Source: Sporosarcina limicola
Lineage (GTDB): Bacteria; Bacillota; Bacilli; Bacillales_A; Planococcaceae
DNA length: 36,723 bases
NCBI RefSeq assembly: GCF_014873855.1
Contig: NZ_JADBEL010000033.1
Location: forward strand, 1 to 36,723
Direction: 5' to 3'
Notes under the pieces: generated by a model
Told to the model about the DNA's origin: nothing
What the model saw: the letters and a program-made list of their open reading frames with translations, nothing else
Databases searched by the model: none
Made by a program: the position numbers and the translations under genes
Shown here: positions 8,651-15,725 of the stretch, in pieces
Position numbering within the stretch: the first letter of the stretch is position 1
How the letters are laid out: each line of letters opens with the position of its first letter

Positions 8651-8832
8651 GTAATAATAAAAGATATCGATATATACGACTTTTTTAAGGAAGCGATAGA
8701 ATAATGGACACTGATAAAAAAATGTCATTTCTAGATTTTAGAAAGAAATAGGATAGTGGGAAAAGTGCGTTTTTGGAACAAATTATAAGAATATTTGACA
8801 AAGTGTAAAAAATTATATCTTTATTAAAAAGA

Positions 8833-8872
8833 TTTATACAGTTTAATCCATTTTATCTTAAATATTTATACA
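8833..8872 (+). promoter_or_regulatory. Putative enhancer (UAS) pair for collagenase 1
   Basis: Two direct copies of TTTATACA at 8833-8840 and 8865-8872, 32 bp apart start to start (about three helical turns). The second box begins 79 bp before the -24 element. The same boxes with the same 32-bp spacing occur at 22403-22442 before the second collagenase, with an 80-bp gap to its -24 element. This is the arrangement expected for a sigma-54 enhancer-binding protein. Flanking bases are less conserved, so the full box is not defined. Confidence 0.6.
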
Positions 8873-8943
8873 TTTAATTAAGAAGTGAATGAATTATCAC
8901 TCAAATAATTCGGTTTTTCGACATTAGACGCCTATTTAGAATA

Positions 8944-8960
8944 TTGGCATGACTATTGCA
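8944..8960 (+). promoter_or_regulatory. Sigma-54 (SigL) type -24/-12 promoter of collagenase 1
   Basis: TTGGCAT-GACTA-TTGCA: GG at 8946-8947 and GC at 8958-8959 with the canonical ten bases between. Transcription should start near 8971. The same element with the same spacing lies upstream of collagenase 2. Confidence 0.8.
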
Positions 8961-8970
8961 ACTTGAATTC

Positions 8971-9368
8971 ATAGAGGGAGGATGTTTAAAAATATCTTTG
9001 TTGGAAATAGAGTGATTTTTGCATGCTGGGTCTACAAGCATATCCATGGTAGCAAATTTTCTCGGTATATAAGTAGGGCTAATGGCGCTCATAGTCCTGT
9101 GTCCAATAAGATGTTAGCACATCCTGTCTAAGTCCAGTAACCATATTTATGAATGGAAAGACTGGAGAAAGGAGGTTTAGCAAAGAAAGTAGGTTATAAG
9201 TTGTCCTATTCTCGAGCCGAATTAATGAAAGATGGACTTTGATTTTTTTTAATCGAATACTTTATTTTCTACAGTTTTTTAAAATTTTTTGTGGAATTGT
9301 TCATAAAGTGAATAAATGCAGGTTCGATGAAGTTGTTAGCCAATACAAAGAGGAAGGTGAAGAATAGT
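8971..9368 (+). promoter_or_regulatory. Conserved structured 5' leader of collagenase 1
   Basis: About 398 nt from the predicted start of transcription to the ATG. Large parts (about 8996-9134 and 9157-9192) align base by base with the leader of collagenase 2 at 22586-22735 and 22750-22793, with indels that change frame, so this is conserved as non-coding sequence. Two hairpins recur: 9076-9097 (AATGGCGCTCAT between GGGCT and AGTCC) and 9110-9123 (GATGT-TAGC-ACATC, identical in both). In the first stem a G-U pair in this copy is an A-U pair in the other. An intrinsic ligand or terminator is not evident. Confidence 0.6.
9167..9175 (+). promoter_or_regulatory. Orphan Shine-Dalgarno / STAB-SD-like mRNA stabiliser
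   Basis: GAAAGGAGG, a full match to the anti-SD of 16S rRNA, 193 nt before the collagenase start and with no suitable start codon after it. The same nine bases are at 22760-22768 in the second leader, 196 nt before its start. In Bacillus thuringiensis cry3A an identical untranslated motif binds ribosomes and protects the mRNA 5' end. Confidence 0.6.
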
Positions 9369-12300
9369 ATGTGGAAATTTACTAAACAGACATTTAAAAT
9401 TATCAGTATTTGCGCAATTACCCTAGGGAGTTTTCAATTACAAACCTCCGCAAATGTAAATGCAGAACAATCATTTAAAGGCGAGGTGAAAATGGAACCC
9501 GCTGGTATGCATCAGTCACCATCTCAAGAGTTAGCTCATTCGTCTCATATTGACGAAATGGAATCATTTGAAATGAGAATTGGGATGACTGACAGATCGG
9601 TGCAACCACCTACATTTGTCGAAGTAAAACCGCAAGCTAGATCCATGATGCAGGCTGAATTGCAAGAATACACAATGGCGGATTTAAACCGTTTAAGCAA
9701 TTATCAATTAGTGGATCTTCTATCTACAATTCAGTGGGATCAAGTGACAGATTTATTCGAATTCAATAATGATAGTCTTGCCTTCTACCGAAATGAAAGT
9801 CGCGTACAAGCGATGATAGATGCGCTAGAAGACAAAGGTAGGACTTTCACCAAAAACGATTCAAAAGGTATTGAAACGCTAGTGGAAGTAATACGGTCAG
9901 GCTTTTATTTAGCGTTTTACAATCAAGAATTGAACGATTTAAATACACGGGCTTACCATGAAAAGGCACTTCCTGCTTTAAAAGCAATTGGTAAAAATCC
10001 GAATTTCAAACTTGGGACGATTGAACAAGACATAGTTATTGCAGCATACGGAGCTTTAATCGGAAATACTGCAAGTGACGTTGAAACTGTGAAATTGGCA
10101 ACTCCAATACTAAAAGAATATTATAATAATATAAGTAATTATATTGTTGAAAATTCAAAAGGCAATGCTGTATATGCCCTATTGCGAGGAATTGACTATG
10201 ACCTTGACAATTATTTGTATGACAATAGGAAAAAACCTGAGCAAACGATGTGGTATGGAAAAATAGATGAATTTATAAATCAAGTAAAACGTTATGCATT
10301 TTTAGGAACAGTAACCGAGGATAACGCTTGGCTTATTAATAATGGGATTTTCTACACGAGTAGGGTTGGGAAATTTCATAGTTCCCCTACATTAGGACTC
10401 GAAGTTATGACTGATGTCATGAGTATGTACCCGTATTTAAGTCAACAATATATTGTTGCTGCGGAACAAATTAGTTATTATCATGGTGGAGTCGATGCGA
10501 ATGGTCGACATATCAATTATGTTCAGATCATTAAAGATGGAAAAGCGAAGTTTTTACCAAATACGTATACATTTGATGATGGAGCCTTCGTCATTAAAAC
10601 AGGTGATAAAGTAACTGAGAAAAAAGTTAAACAGCTGTACTGGGCAGCAAAAGAAGTAGAAGCTCAATTTTTCCGAATGGTCGGAAGGGATACACCGCTT
10701 GAAAGTGGAAATGTAGATGATGTATTAACGATGGTTATCTATAATAGTCCTGCAGAGTATCAATATAATAGTCAATTGTACGGATATGACACGGATAATG
10801 GTGGAATGTATATTGAAGGAATTGGCACATTCTTCACTTATGAACGAACACCAGCAGAAAGTGTCTATAGTTTAGAAGAATTATTCCGTCATGAGTTTAC
10901 ACATTATTTACAAGGACGATATGAAGTTCCTGGTTTATGGGGACAAGGGCCAATCTACGCAAATGAAAGATTGACTTGGTTCGAAGAGGGGAATGCTGAG
11001 CTTCTTGCAGGTTCAACACGAAAGGAAAGCATTGTACCGAGAAAAAGTATGGTCGGTGGATTATCTACTAACCCACAAAGCCGTCAAACTGTACCTCAAG
11101 TACTTAACGCGAAATATGGAAATTTCGATTTTTATAAGTATTCCTATGTTTTACAATCCTATATGTACAATAAGAAGTTCGACATGTATGATCGCGTCCA
11201 TGATTTAATAAGGGCAAATGATGTGTCAGGCTACGACGCATATCGTTCTGCGCTTAGTGCCGATACGACTTTAAATACAGAGTACCAGAACTATATGCAA
11301 ATGCTAATTGATAATCACAGCAACTATATAGTGCCACATGTAGCTGCTGATTACTTAGCGCAGCATGCACCTAAAGCGGTCACTGAAATCGCTGCCGAAA
11401 TTACTACGGCCGCAAACTTAGAGAATGTCCAGGTGGCAACTAGAGGGTCACAATTTTTCAAAACATTCTCTGTAAAAGGAACCTATACAGGGAAAGCATC
11501 ACTCGGAGAATATGCTGATTGGGCAGCAATGGATGTGAAGATAAATGAGATATTAACCCGTTTGGATCAGAAAGAATGGACTGGCTATAAAACAGTAACA
11601 GGTTACTTCACTAATTATCGTGTGAATGCTGCGGGTCAATTTGTTTATGACGTTGCCTTTCATGGCGTGAATACAGATGATGGCAACGTCAATAAAGCAC
11701 CAGTTGCGGTCATTAATGGACCTGAAACAGGGAAAATAAATGAAGCAATTCCATTTACGAGTGAAGGCTCAGCTGATGTAGATGGTCAAATTGTCTCGTA
11801 TAAATGGGCGTTTGGTGATGGGCAGATAAGTATGGAACAAAATCCATCTCACATCTATACGGAAAAAGGAACGTATATTGTAAAATTAACGGTGACGGAT
11901 GATAAGGGCGCAACTGGAACAGCTTCTAAAAATATTGTAATTCAAGATGGGGAAGTCAATATAACACCAGTTGTGGTCATTAATGGACCTGAAACAGGTA
12001 AAGTAAATGAAGCAATTTCATTTACGGGTGAAGGCTTAGCTGATGGAGATGGGCAAATTGTCTCGTATAAATGGGAGTTTGGTGATGGGCAGACAAGCAT
12101 GGAACAAAATCCATCTCATGTCTATACGGAAAAAGGAACATATGCTGTAAAATTAACGGTGACGGATGATAAGGGCGTAACTGGAACAGCTACTGCAAAT
12201 GTTACAGTTCAAGCTGACGAGGGTGGCGCGTATATAGAATCCGAACCAAACAATTCTTTTGAAACAGCAAACAAACTAAAACTAAACAAAATTTTACGCG

Positions 12301-12569
12301 GCAATTTTAATGCCGATGACTATACTGATATATTTGAAATTGATGTAACAAAAGCCGGAGATTTACAAATAACGGTGATGAATGAAAATAATATTGGGAT
12401 GAGTTGGGGTCTGTACTCTGAAAAAGATTCAACTAATTACCTTGCTTATCCGCAACAGATTAGCAACGAATTAGTTGGTAATTATCAAGCTTATTCCCCT
12501 GGAAAGTATTATTTAGTTATTTATAAGTATTCTGGGGAATCCGGAAATTATTCTGTTCAAGTTCAGTAA
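9369..12569 (+). CDS. Secreted microbial collagenase, peptidase family M9 (copy 1)
   Basis: A secreted zinc metalloprotease that cuts native collagen, laid out like clostridial ColG/ColH. Numbered from Met at 9369 (1066 aa): signal peptide 1-32 (basic MWKFTKQTFK, hydrophobic IISICAITLGSF, cleavage after ANVNA); M9N activator about 80-345; catalytic M9 about 365-690 with zinc motif HEFTH at 508-512 and third ligand Glu in WFEEGNAEL near 539; two PKD domains 775-862 and 864-952; PPC-type collagen-binding domain 955-1066 (ESEPNNSFETA). An in-frame ATG at 9327 is possible, but the conserved AGGAAGGTGA just before 9369, present in both copies, and the normal signal peptide favour 9369. Expression is predicted from the sigma-54 promoter at 8944. 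The catalytic half is nearly identical to copy 2 while the N-terminal third is much more diverged. Confidence 0.95.
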   Translation: MWKFTKQTFKIISICAITLGSFQLQTSANVNAEQSFKGEVKMEPAGMHQSPSQELAHSSHIDEMESFEMRIGMTDRSVQPPTFVEVKPQARSMMQAELQEYTMADLNRLSNYQLVDLLSTIQWDQVTDLFEFNNDSLAFYRNESRVQAMIDALEDKGRTFTKNDSKGIETLVEVIRSGFYLAFYNQELNDLNTRAYHEKALPALKAIGKNPNFKLGTIEQDIVIAAYGALIGNTASDVETVKLATPILKEYYNNISNYIVENSKGNAVYALLRGIDYDLDNYLYDNRKKPEQTMWYGKIDEFINQVKRYAFLGTVTEDNAWLINNGIFYTSRVGKFHSSPTLGLEVMTDVMSMYPYLSQQYIVAAEQISYYHGGVDANGRHINYVQIIKDGKAKFLPNTYTFDDGAFVIKTGDKVTEKKVKQLYWAAKEVEAQFFRMVGRDTPLESGNVDDVLTMVIYNSPAEYQYNSQLYGYDTDNGGMYIEGIGTFFTYERTPAESVYSLEELFRHEFTHYLQGRYEVPGLWGQGPIYANERLTWFEEGNAELLAGSTRKESIVPRKSMVGGLSTNPQSRQTVPQVLNAKYGNFDFYKYSYVLQSYMYNKKFDMYDRVHDLIRANDVSGYDAYRSALSADTTLNTEYQNYMQMLIDNHSNYIVPHVAADYLAQHAPKAVTEIAAEITTAANLENVQVATRGSQFFKTFSVKGTYTGKASLGEYADWAAMDVKINEILTRLDQKEWTGYKTVTGYFTNYRVNAAGQFVYDVAFHGVNTDDGNVNKAPVAVINGPETGKINEAIPFTSEGSADVDGQIVSYKWAFGDGQISMEQNPSHIYTEKGTYIVKLTVTDDKGATGTASKNIVIQDGEVNITPVVVINGPETGKVNEAISFTGEGLADGDGQIVSYKWEFGDGQTSMEQNPSHVYTEKGTYAVKLTVTDDKGVTGTATANVTVQADEGGAYIESEPNNSFETANKLKLNKILRGNFNADDYTDIFEIDVTKAGDLQITVMNENNIGMSWGLYSEKDSTNYLAYPQQISNELVGNYQAYSPGKYYLVIYKYSGESGNYSVQVQ

Positions 12570-12574
12570 TAGGT

Positions 12575-12624
12575 AAATAAAATAACAGGTTGTCGTAATT
12601 ATTGACAGCCTGTTATTTTATTTG
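12575..12624 (+). terminator. Terminator of collagenase 1
   Basis: Twenty-base arms 12575-12594 and 12604-12623 pair with one G-U; nine-base loop; T-rich 3' arm. The core (AACAGG..TGTC / GACAGCCTGTTA) is shared with the terminator of collagenase 2. Confidence 0.88.
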
Positions 12625-12953
12625 TGAAACAATTAACTTTCATTGTGTGAGCGACCGATTATAAAAATATCGTTGTTATTGTATCATCATTACTGACATG
12701 CTCTATAGGGAGGTATCCCTATAGAGTAGTATTGACTTCTATCCAAAGACGGCTACGATGAAGTGACCATACTGACGTTGTGCACCGGCATATCTTTATA
12801 AATGATACTTTTGTACGTTCTTTTAGTACTTCAATATCGACTTAGACAGGGACCAGTCGAATTGGCGAGTGAGAAGTTCCTCCATCGTAAACTCAAAAAG
12901 GTGAGAATCGGAAAGTCAACTAACTAACGATAAAAACGTCTTTGCAGTAATAA
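12625..12953. other. Intergenic region with a perfect hairpin
   Basis: The space between collagenase 1 and the converging DUF418 gene. It holds a perfect 11-bp inverted repeat with a 4-base loop (12701-12711 and 12716-12726, CTCTATAGGGA) without a T-run. The rest, 12740-12950, has short open stretches that could be relics of coding sequence but match nothing I can name. Confidence 0.4.
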
Positions 12954-14042
12954 TTAGTGCCCTATTTTTCTCATTAAAATTTCAATTGGACCTCTACTAT
13001 ATTTCCTCCTCCAGAGAACAGAAAAGAGGATACTAATTGTAAAGTACGCTATAGAAAAGCCTAAGGAGAATGCTAAAGTTTGATTATCCATTCTATTTAA
13101 CACATCCAGTAGTTCAATCCCTATGATGACATGACTAACATAGTGGGTGAGTGTCAATTGTCCGGTTTTGATAATCATATCGGTAAATAGATAATCTGCA
13201 TACTTATTTGTGAAATAAAGGCAAAGAACCAAGATGACGAGTGCTGTACCTGAAGCGGATAGTACATAGAAAATGTTTGGTAAAATTGGACCTGTGCCAA
13301 ATAGAAAGTAGGCGGATTCCAACCCTATCGAAGGCGTGTAAATCCGAAGCATCAAGGCAGATAAGCACTCTAGTAGTATCGCAACCATTGCACTTATGAC
13401 TAGAATTTTCTTTCTAATTTTACCATCATTCAGGTTCAATTTTCCAATCCACATACCGAGTAAGAAGAAACAAATCCATGGCAGTACAGGATGGTACCCA
13501 TTGAACATCGAATTTCTAAAGAAGCCCTCGAACGTCCAGAAATCAAGATACTCCATATAGGGTTTTCCTGGATCCCACCCCTCTAGCGTGTTATTCGTGA
13601 GTTGAAGCGTTTGTGCAATCAATAATGCTGCTGCGGATAACCATAACAACATTTTTCCTTTTGCTGCAATCAATAGTGAGCCAATAAACAAATACAATCC
13701 ATAGTAATGCAAAATATCCCCTGTCCAACCGATTACATATAAAATCATTCCCACTATAAATAAGAACAGAGCACGTTTCCAAATGGTTTTCCTAGTTTCT
13801 TTTAGTAAAATAAAAGAATTTGCTTCACGTGCTGTTCTAGTCATAAGTGAGATGCCGATTCCTGCGAGAATAACAAATAAGGCGGAGGCTCTTCCCTCAA
13901 ACAAATCCATGAAATGTATTAACCAAGTTGGACCATTGCCCTCCGCTCCTGTTAAAATCTTATAGTTCACAATAAGCATGCCAAGCATGGCCCAAGCTCT
14001 TGCAAAATCCAATCCTTCAATCCGTTTCGATCGTGTTGTCAT
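12954..14042 (-). CDS. DUF418 family membrane protein
   Basis: A 362-residue polytopic membrane protein of the DUF418 (YeiB-like) family with roughly nine to ten hydrophobic helices. The hallmark N-terminus RIEGLDFARAWAMLGMLIVN, the helix LFVILAGIGISLM and the C-terminal GPIEILMRKI are typical. The biochemical role of the family is not settled; relatives are annotated as acyltransferase-like or transporters. The ATG at 14042 is preferred over 14054 because GAGGTG lies just before it; it nearly abuts the stop of the upstream TetR gene, so the pair is translationally coupled. It is probably the target of that repressor. Confidence 0.85.
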   Translation of the reverse strand: MTTRSKRIEGLDFARAWAMLGMLIVNYKILTGAEGNGPTWLIHFMDLFEGRASALFVILAGIGISLMTRTAREANSFILLKETRKTIWKRALFLFIVGMILYVIGWTGDILHYYGLYLFIGSLLIAAKGKMLLWLSAAALLIAQTLQLTNNTLEGWDPGKPYMEYLDFWTFEGFFRNSMFNGYHPVLPWICFFLLGMWIGKLNLNDGKIRKKILVISAMVAILLECLSALMLRIYTPSIGLESAYFLFGTGPILPNIFYVLSASGTALVILVLCLYFTNKYADYLFTDMIIKTGQLTLTHYVSHVIIGIELLDVLNRMDNQTLAFSLGFSIAYFTISILFSVLWRRKYSRGPIEILMRKIGH

Positions 14043-14043
14043 A

Positions 14044-14628
14044 CTACACCTCATCCCTGATGATGGTTGCTACAGCTTCGATCCAAACTTGTTTATAATC
14101 AATTTTGACATCCAAGAGCATAAAATTTCCGATATTATCTAAAATCATCGCAAGCATATGCGCTTTTGCATGTACATTTACAGAAGAAGTTACACCCAAA
14201 TCGCTGCCTCTCTTCAACAAGTCTTCAAAGCCTACAAGAAATTCTTGCTGTACCATTTCGAACCGTTGAATGTACTTCTTGTTTCGAGAGGCCAGTAAGA
14301 GATATTCTTGAATAACACGATTGAAATGCTTATCCTTCGCTTGTTCCTCAATCATTCGAAAACCGACGGCTACTAATTCATCCTTGAAATTGTCTTTTGT
14401 GAAATTTTTCAAAGTAAAGAAGGCTGAAAACTCAATAGCTTTGCAAACCTCTTCAAATATGTAATTGATCAATTCCTCTTTGGATTTGAAATAATAATAA
14501 ATCGAAGGCTTTGAAATACCTACTTCCTCTGCAATCATCGAATATGTTGTTTTTGCAATTCCGTATTCGGAGAACATACGGTAGGCTGTTTCTACAATAG
14601 CTGTAAACGTTTTTTCGCTACTCTTCAT
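14044..14628 (-). CDS. TetR/AcrR family repressor controlling DUF418 gene
   Basis: A 194-residue one-component regulator. The N-terminal helix-turn-helix is at about 25-50 (TTYSMIAEEVGISKPSIYYYF with FKSKEELINYIFEE following); the rest is the helical ligand-binding and dimer domain. RBS AAGGAGG lies ten bases before the ATG. A perfect palindrome (14694-14719) sits on its promoter, so autoregulation is expected. It is followed directly by the DUF418 gene, and preceded on the same strand by fdhD without a clear terminator. The inducer is unknown. Confidence 0.9.
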   Translation of the reverse strand: MKSSEKTFTAIVETAYRMFSEYGIAKTTYSMIAEEVGISKPSIYYYFKSKEELINYIFEEVCKAIEFSAFFTLKNFTKDNFKDELVAVGFRMIEEQAKDKHFNRVIQEYLLLASRNKKYIQRFEMVQQEFLVGFEDLLKRGSDLGVTSSVNVHAKAHMLAMILDNIGNFMLLDVKIDYKQVWIEAVATIIRDEV

Positions 14629-14693
14629 TTCTAATTTACCTCCTTTTTTTACTTAACACGAATTTTTATCTCAACAAATGGCTAGTAAATAAT

Positions 14694-14719
14694 TATTCTA
14701 CCTATCGTTAGGTAGAATA
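14694..14719. promoter_or_regulatory. TetR-type operator
   Basis: Perfect 11-bp arms 14694-14704 and 14709-14719 (core TTCTACCTA / TAGGTAGAA) around TCGT. It overlaps the -10 and start region of the minus-strand promoter of the TetR/DUF418 operon, the usual place for self-repression. Confidence 0.8.
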
Positions 14720-14744
14720 TAAAACAGTTTTTTAGAAATGTCAA
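14716..14744 (-). promoter_or_regulatory. Sigma-A promoter of the tetR/DUF418 operon
   Basis: On the minus strand: perfect -35 TTGACA (14744-14739), 17-base spacer, -10 TATATT (14721-14716). Confidence 0.8.
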
Positions 14745-14781
14745 TACTAAATAATTGTTAACTAGGTATTATGCTTTAAGT

Positions 14782-15579
14782 TCAATAACTAGCACCAATT
14801 ATCCTTTCCGGATGCGTATAGAGGTTAAATGTTTCACCTCTTATGAAACCGACTGTTGTAATCCCTAGTTCATCCGCAAGTTGAAGGGCAAGTTCAGTCG
14901 GTGCAGACTTTGACAGTACAATTTCACAACCGATTTTGGCTACTTTCAATAAAATCTCTGATGAAATACGACCGCTAAAAACGATTACTTTATCTCGGAC
15001 TGAAATGTTATGTTTTAAGCAGTAGCCGTATATTTTATCGAGTGCGTTATGCCGACCGATATCCATCCTTAACAAAGTAATGCCAGTAGGATCACATAAC
15101 GCAGCATTATGGACGCCACCTGTATTATGGAATAGGTTTGCAGAATGATTCATTTCTTTCATCAACAAAAAGCATTGCTCTGGTGTTAGCACTACACTTT
15201 TCTCTGTCATCTTTTTTGCAGTCAGTGCGTCATTTGCGAACACGAACCCTTGTCGGCTCATCCCACAGCATGATGTGATATAGCGTTTGTTCTGCAGCTG
15301 TTCATAATAGGGATATAGTTTGTCTGTCGTTACATGGACAAAGCCCAATTCTTCCTGCACCCGTATTTCTTTTATATCTTTATATTTTAAAACAACTCTT
15401 TCGGATGCCAAAAACCCGACGACCATGTCTTCGATATATTCCGGCGTGCAGACGATTGTTACGAATTCCTCGCCGTTCAATTTAATAGTTACTGGGTGTT
15501 CTACCGCAACGCTATCGTCTTTCGTTTTGAAATGACCATTTGAAAATCGAAGGATGGCCCGTTTTTCAGTTTGTTTCAT
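14782..15579 (-). CDS. fdhD: Formate dehydrogenase accessory sulfurtransferase FdhD
   Basis: A 265-residue protein of the FdhD family, which passes sulfur from a cysteine desulfurase to the molybdenum cofactor of formate dehydrogenase. The catalytic cysteine loop is TSCCGMSRQG (Cys104-Cys105); other hallmarks are HNTGGVHNAAL, DIGRHNALDKIYG, VFSGRISSEILLK and SKSAPTELALQLA. ATG at 15579 is chosen because AGGGGG lies nine bases before it. It is divergent from the formate dehydrogenase gene, sharing a 146-bp control region with a cre-like site, which strongly supports the pairing. Confidence 0.95.
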   Translation of the reverse strand: MKQTEKRAILRFSNGHFKTKDDSVAVEHPVTIKLNGEEFVTIVCTPEYIEDMVVGFLASERVVLKYKDIKEIRVQEELGFVHVTTDKLYPYYEQLQNKRYITSCCGMSRQGFVFANDALTAKKMTEKSVVLTPEQCFLLMKEMNHSANLFHNTGGVHNAALCDPTGITLLRMDIGRHNALDKIYGYCLKHNISVRDKVIVFSGRISSEILLKVAKIGCEIVLSKSAPTELALQLADELGITTVGFIRGETFNLYTHPERIIGASY

Positions 15580-15606
15580 CCTCTTATTCCCCCTACGCAA
15601 AAGTAA

Positions 15607-15620
15607 TGAAAACGTTTTCT
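15607..15620. promoter_or_regulatory. cre-like CcpA site between fdhD and fdh
   Basis: TGAAAACGTTTTCT fits the catabolite-responsive element pattern (WTGNAANCGNWNNCW) and is nearly palindromic. Its centre is about 60 bp upstream of the predicted fdh start of transcription, the position where CcpA activates genes such as ackA, and 34 bp upstream of the fdhD ATG, where it could repress. Confidence 0.6.
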
Positions 15621-15637
15621 ACAATGTGGTCAGTTAA

Positions 15638-15666
15638 TTGTTTATTCTTATTATATCAACTATACT
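15638..15666 (+). promoter_or_regulatory. Sigma-A promoter of the formate dehydrogenase operon
   Basis: -35 TTGTTT at 15638-15643, 17-base spacer, -10 TATACT at 15661-15666; 59 bp before the ATG at 15726. Confidence 0.7.
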
Positions 15667-15725
15667 AATAGCAAAGATACTACTATCCTAAATTTCAATT
15701 GTTTGGAAAAAAGGGAGGCGCTTTT

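Noticed and set aside
8982..9128. A 48-codon open frame in the collagenase 1 leader starting at an ATG just after GGGAGG
   Set aside because: The Shine-Dalgarno touches the ATG, and the aligned part of leader 2 has frame-changing indels and early stops, so the conservation is not protein-level.
12740..12950. Short frame resembling the tail of a second DUF418 protein (RLRQGPVE)
   Set aside because: Only about eight residues resemble the family and frames are interrupted; too little to call a pseudogene.
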